From assembly GCA_964645765.1 (NCBI GenBank), contig CAZYBE010000008.1:41866-105865 (forward strand): a DNA stretch of 64,000 nucleotides. The letters are read 5' to 3'. Source of the stretch: CAZGMN01 sp964645765 (GTDB lineage Bacteria > Acidobacteriota > Aminicenantia > Aminicenantales > Aminicenantaceae). Made by a program: the position numbers and the translations under genes. This document shows, piece by piece, positions 61,094-64,000 of the stretch (its first letter is position 1; every line of letters starts with the position of its first letter). The notes beneath the pieces are model-generated. The model saw nothing but the letters and a program-made list of their open reading frames with translations. It was not told the origin of the DNA and ran no database searches.

Positions 61094-62226
61094 TTTATCG
61101 TTCCTTTCTCCAATGCTTGTTTGTATTCCATGATTCCTTCGCAGATTCCCTGGGCCACAAGTTCAAGGTATTGAGAGCTCATCAGCCTTGATTCTTCCTC
61201 AGGGTGACTCAAGAAAGAGATTTCGGCGAGTATAGAGGGAACGTCTGCTCCGATGAGAACCCAGAAAGGGCCTCCTTTGACACCCAAGCTGTTGACTCTC
61301 TTGTATTTTTGAGAAAGGCATTTCACCAGATTATTCTGGACGGTTTCAGCCAGCTCTTTTGATTCAGGAATTTTGCTGTTCTGAAGAATTTTCTTGATGG
61401 TTTCCCCCATCTGACTGATATTTGTGGAGGAAGTCGCATTTTCCAGGACTGCGGTTTCTATCACCGAAGAGTCCTGGCTGAGGTTGAGGTAGAATGTTTC
61501 CACTCCTCGAAGGTTCCTGTTTCGGCTGGCGTTGGCATGGATAGAGATAAAAAGGTCAGCATGACTCTGGTTGGCGACCACAGTCCTGTTTTCTACAGGG
61601 ATGAAAATATCAGTTTCTCTGGTCAAGACAACTTCCATGTTGTCCTTTGATTCCAGAAATTTTTTCAGGCGCTTGGCGACATCGAGGACAACGTCTTTCT
61701 CCCTCAGCCCGCTCTTGCTCGTGCATCCTGGGTCTTCGCCTCCATGGCCTGGGTCGATGACGATTCTGTTGATGACAAGGCCCAGTTGACGAATCATGCT
61801 TGGCGGCGAGGACTTTGAAATTTTCGAGGGATAGATATCGATGATAATCCGGAATGGGTCGGGCAGGTGCCAGACGCGATAATAAGCTTTTTTGAGGTCG
61901 AGCTCAACCACACAGCGGACAGTTGAAGCTGACTTCTGAGCCAGACGGATCTGGCTGAGGTAGTCATTCTTAACCGGAAATACTTGGCCGTTGAGGATGG
62001 AGTTCAGCTTTGCCTGATAGATGTCAACATAAATTCGATCCGGTGACTTGAGCTCATTGAAGATGTATTCCCTTAATTTGCCGACATCGATGACGATCCG
62101 AGTGAAGGAAGGATGAGTATGATAGCGAAGGTTGTAGACTTCGACTCTTGAATCAGGATGGGAAGGGGAGAAGAGAAAGAGGGTGAAAACCAGCAGAAAA
62201 AGCATTAAAGTTTTTTTCGGAAGCAT
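61090..62226 (-). CDS. N-acetylmuramoyl-L-alanine amidase with AMIN domain
   Basis: Periplasmic peptidoglycan hydrolase, about 378 residues. I start at ATG 62226 because it leads into a signal peptide (MLPKKTLMLFLLVFTLFLFS); an upstream TATAAT (62256-62251) would place transcription start near 62244, so the earlier ATG 62247 would be outside the mRNA. An AMIN-like domain (about 30-130) precedes the amidase_3 domain with zinc ligands in DPGHGGEDPG, LREKD, SIHANAS and LAEISFLSH. It cleaves the amide bond at cell separation. No ribosome site is clear. Confidence 0.9.
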   Translation of the reverse strand: MLPKKTLMLFLLVFTLFLFSPSHPDSRVEVYNLRYHTHPSFTRIVIDVGKLREYIFNELKSPDRIYVDIYQAKLNSILNGQVFPVKNDYLSQIRLAQKSASTVRCVVELDLKKAYYRVWHLPDPFRIIIDIYPSKISKSSPPSMIRQLGLVINRIVIDPGHGGEDPGCTSKSGLREKDVVLDVAKRLKKFLESKDNMEVVLTRETDIFIPVENRTVVANQSHADLFISIHANASRNRNLRGVETFYLNLSQDSSVIETAVLENATSSTNISQMGETIKKILQNSKIPESKELAETVQNNLVKCLSQKYKRVNSLGVKGGPFWVLIGADVPSILAEISFLSHPEEESRLMSSQYLELVAQGICEGIMEYKQALEKGTIK

Positions 62227-62257
62227 ACCAATTTTTGTGATAATCATAAAATTATAG

Positions 62258-62370
62258 CAAGGGGTCCTGGCACGGCATGCTCCCCGTCCGTCCTCGCTGC
62301 ACCCATCCCCCCGTGGGGAACCCCTGCAGCTGCGGGCGTTGCGGGGAGCACGCCGTGCCACCCCTTTGTT
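62258..62370. repeat. Dispersed GC-rich palindrome R3, full copy
   Basis: The left arm (AAGGGGTCCTGGCACGGC, then ATGCTCCCC) and right arm (GGGGAGCACGCCGTGCC, then ACCCCTT) are inverted copies with a two-base insertion. The centre contains CCGTGGGGAACCCC. The right half is repeated at 1340-1398. The 247-bp gap 62227-62473 contains this repeat and a -10-like TATAAT for the amidase. Confidence 0.75.
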
Positions 62371-62473
62371 AAAGAAGATCATAGGCTATCACAGAATTTG
62401 GTGCGCTATCGATATTTTTTTGCATTTTGACATAAAGCCTATATGTCGGCCGCTCGAAACAGAAAAGGACCCT

Positions 62474-63676
62474 TCAAGCTCCGAATTTTTTTAGCTTTCC
62501 CGCATGAGCTAGCATCAATGGCATGGCATAGATTGACTGAAAACGCCCCAGGGATCCCTGGCTGCACTCTCTTTCTGAAAAGCGAGCCACCCTATCAGCT
62601 TGGGCAGTTTTAGAGAAAAGGAGAAAAGGGTTGGGATGCCAGGAATGGGATTTTAAGAGCGCTGGAGTGGAATGGTCAGAGGTTACAACGAGCACGTCGG
62701 GCTGCAGGGAGAGAAGGCGAGGGATATATTTGTCCGTTTCCTCAATGGCCTTTTTTTTGGCCTCGAAGTTTCCATCCTCGCCGGCTGAATCTGTCTTTTT
62801 GACATGAAGGTAGAAGAAGTCATAGGCGCTGTAATTTTTTTCCAGGGCATCAAAAAGCTCGGCCAGTTCCTGTCCGACATCGATGATTTCCATTCCGACA
62901 AGCCTTGCCAGTCCTTTGTACATGGGATAATTGGCCACTGCTGCAGGATTTAGCTTGTAGAGCTCCTGCATGGTCGGCAGGGATGGGAACTTGGAGAATC
63001 CTCTGAGAAGGACGGTGTTGGTTTTCGGATAGTCCTTCAGGAGTTCTTTTGCCTGGTCAATAAAGGCATTCACGATTTGAGCTGTTCTTGCTGCTTCTTG
63101 AGAAAGAGGAGAAGTATAAGCCTGGGGTTTATTCTCCTTTTGAGGGTCGGCATCAGTGAGAGCATCCGAGAGCCTTTCTCCGCTGAGCTTGACAACGAAC
63201 CTGTGTTCTTTTCCAGGATAGACGGAGATTTTTATTCCCTCGATGCTTTTCAGAGTGCTGTTGAGATATTGACACAGTTTTTCATTCTCGCTGGTCGGGA
63301 TTCTTCCCGCCCGGCGGTCGACGATGAGTCCATCCTCCAAGGTGGCAAAGTTGCCTCTGGCGACAAGGTCGTTCTTCCCGACCTCGACTCCTGAGCCGAG
63401 CGCTTCCAGGATTCCCCTTCCAAGAAGATATTTTGTCGGGTCATAGCCGAAGAGCGCAAGATGGGCCGGCCCGCTTCCGGGAGTGATGCCCATGAACACA
63501 GGGTCGGTTAACCCGCAGATGCTGGCAGAGGCAAGCTTGTCGAGGTGAGGAGTTCGAGCAGCTTCAAGCTCTGTCTTCCCTTGGACAGGCAGGCCGCCCA
63601 AGCCGTCAATAACAAGAAGAATAATTTTTGAGGATGTCTGAATGGTCAATTCATTTACAATTGTTTGCAGGTCCAT
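62474..63676 (-). CDS. apgM: 2,3-bisphosphoglycerate-independent phosphoglycerate mutase, archaeal type
   Basis: Interconverts 3- and 2-phosphoglycerate in glycolysis and gluconeogenesis. The 400-residue protein has IILLVIDGLGGLPVQGKTEL (metal Asp), the active-site Ser region GITPGSGPAHLALFGYDP, and the C-terminal metal residues in VLVVTSDHSTPALLKSHSWH. This is the short aPGAM form known in archaea and some bacteria. There is no ribosome site, but the promoter at 63688-63716 suggests an almost leaderless mRNA. Confidence 0.93.
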   Translation of the reverse strand: MDLQTIVNELTIQTSSKIILLVIDGLGGLPVQGKTELEAARTPHLDKLASASICGLTDPVFMGITPGSGPAHLALFGYDPTKYLLGRGILEALGSGVEVGKNDLVARGNFATLEDGLIVDRRAGRIPTSENEKLCQYLNSTLKSIEGIKISVYPGKEHRFVVKLSGERLSDALTDADPQKENKPQAYTSPLSQEAARTAQIVNAFIDQAKELLKDYPKTNTVLLRGFSKFPSLPTMQELYKLNPAAVANYPMYKGLARLVGMEIIDVGQELAELFDALEKNYSAYDFFYLHVKKTDSAGEDGNFEAKKKAIEETDKYIPRLLSLQPDVLVVTSDHSTPALLKSHSWHPNPFLLFSKTAQADRVARFSERECSQGSLGRFQSIYAMPLMLAHAGKLKKFGA

Positions 63677-63687
63677 TTCAATAAAAA

Positions 63688-63716
63688 ACTATAAAAGAAT
63701 AAAGAATTGAAGTCAA
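63688..63716 (-). promoter_or_regulatory. Promoter of apgM
   Basis: Minus strand TTGACT (63716-63711), a 17-bp spacer and TATAGT (63693-63688), only 11 bp before the apgM ATG. Confidence 0.7.
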
Positions 63717-63811
63717 TTCTCTTTCTGTATTTACAATCTCCATATCTACGGGGAAGATACTTACCATCGGCACCGATTGTCAAACCGCTCGTAACTTTAT
63801 GAGTCGCTTGA

Positions 63812-63877
63812 CATTAGCGCCTAATACCTGAAATCAGTGGCATGGGTGACCGCGTCTCCTGCAGTGTCTTGTTAGCC
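63812..63877 (-). other. attC-like sequence next to the toxin gene
   Basis: Read on the minus strand, GGCTAACAAGACACTGCAGG is followed by a variable centre and TATTAGGC. The CTAACAAG...CTGCAG block and the imperfectly complementary TTAG end resemble integron attC sites, where GTTRRRY and RYYYAAC mark the ends. The match to RYYYAAC is imperfect. No integrase is in view. Confidence 0.3.
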
Positions 63878-63880
63878 GAA

Positions 63881-64000
63881 TTACTGATAGACCTCCCTTC
63901 GATGTCCAATTTTCACAACCTGGACGACCAGCTCATCATCATTAATCGAATACACGATGCGATAATTACCGCATCGAATCCGATACTTGTCTGCTCCTGA
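63881..64000 (-). CDS. RelE/ParE-family toxin, C-terminal part only
   Basis: The last 39 codons of a minus-strand gene are visible before the window ends. The piece YRIRCGNYRIVYSINDDELV and KIGHRREVYQ at the C-terminus is the classic end of RelE/ParE-fold toxins (mRNA interferase or gyrase inhibitor). The N-terminus and any antitoxin gene are outside the window. RelE-type TA genes are common cargo of integron cassettes, which agrees with the attC-like sequence beside it. Confidence 0.75.
   Translation of the reverse strand, partial: SGADKYRIRCGNYRIVYSINDDELVVQVVKIGHRREVYQ

Overview
The window looks like part of a chromosome from a diderm (Gram-negative), probably anaerobic bacterium. An outer membrane is implied by a complete Mla-type lipid transport set, a LolB-like lipoprotein, LPS heptose genes, a TolC-like channel and a large secreted protein with a predicted beta-barrel. 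Anaerobic energy metabolism is suggested by a full Rnf complex, ETF genes and a polyferredoxin. The mixture (exported Memo/AMMECR1 fusion, archaeal-type phosphoglycerate mutase, Rnf, heptosyltransferase) would fit a Candidatus Aminicenantes or Acidobacteriota-like lineage, but that is an inference from gene content. No rRNA or marker alignment was possible.

Layout. 1-1273: 3' part of gltX (minus). 1576-9448: a metal-efflux operon in which a BlaI-type repressor and a short M56 metalloprotease precede a TolC/CusB/CusA tripartite pump and a YHS metal-binding protein. 9455-14989: M14 carboxypeptidase, a two-gene small-protein unit with a strong terminator, a GT-C membrane protein, ispDF and an orphan receiver protein. 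15354-27154: a long minus-strand housekeeping run, in transcription order lolB, ispE, tRNA-Gln, prs, rplY, pth, rpsF, rpsR, rplI, dnaB, mlaE, mlaF, mlaD, radA, PIN/TRAM protein. 27251-39316: small membrane proteins, Memo-AMMECR1, FmdB-like, waaF, gmhB, rel, rpmB, folD, two lipoproteins and a 981-residue peptidase/propeller/barrel protein. 39335-41987: dnaA and dnaN with DnaA boxes and an AT-rich spacer, a candidate origin. 41999-47343: rnfCDGEAB-rseC (minus). 47488-58627: GNAT-like protein, polA, then yceD-rpmF-plsX-fabG-acpP-fabF fatty acid genes, etfBA and a DUF2914 protein. 58630-63676: polyferredoxin, DUF362, cell-wall amidase and apgM. The right edge has the C-terminus of a RelE/ParE-like toxin beside an attC-like sequence.

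Functional links. The pump genes form one metal-resistance unit with its own regulator. The isoprenoid genes ispD, ispE and ispF are all here, split over two loci. Fatty-acid initiation and elongation genes are clustered behind rpmF. Mla, LolB, waaF and gmhB serve the outer membrane.

The most unusual signal is between the genes. At least three full copies (51735, 56918, 27708) and two fragments of a 110-150 bp palindromic repeat carry different stem sequences but keep complementarity, so the stems co-vary while the 72-nt core is identical in two copies. Two other inverted-repeat families (15150; 1340 and 62258) also occur. Several genes, waaF most clearly, have a consensus promoter ending so close to the start codon that their mRNA should be leaderless or nearly so.
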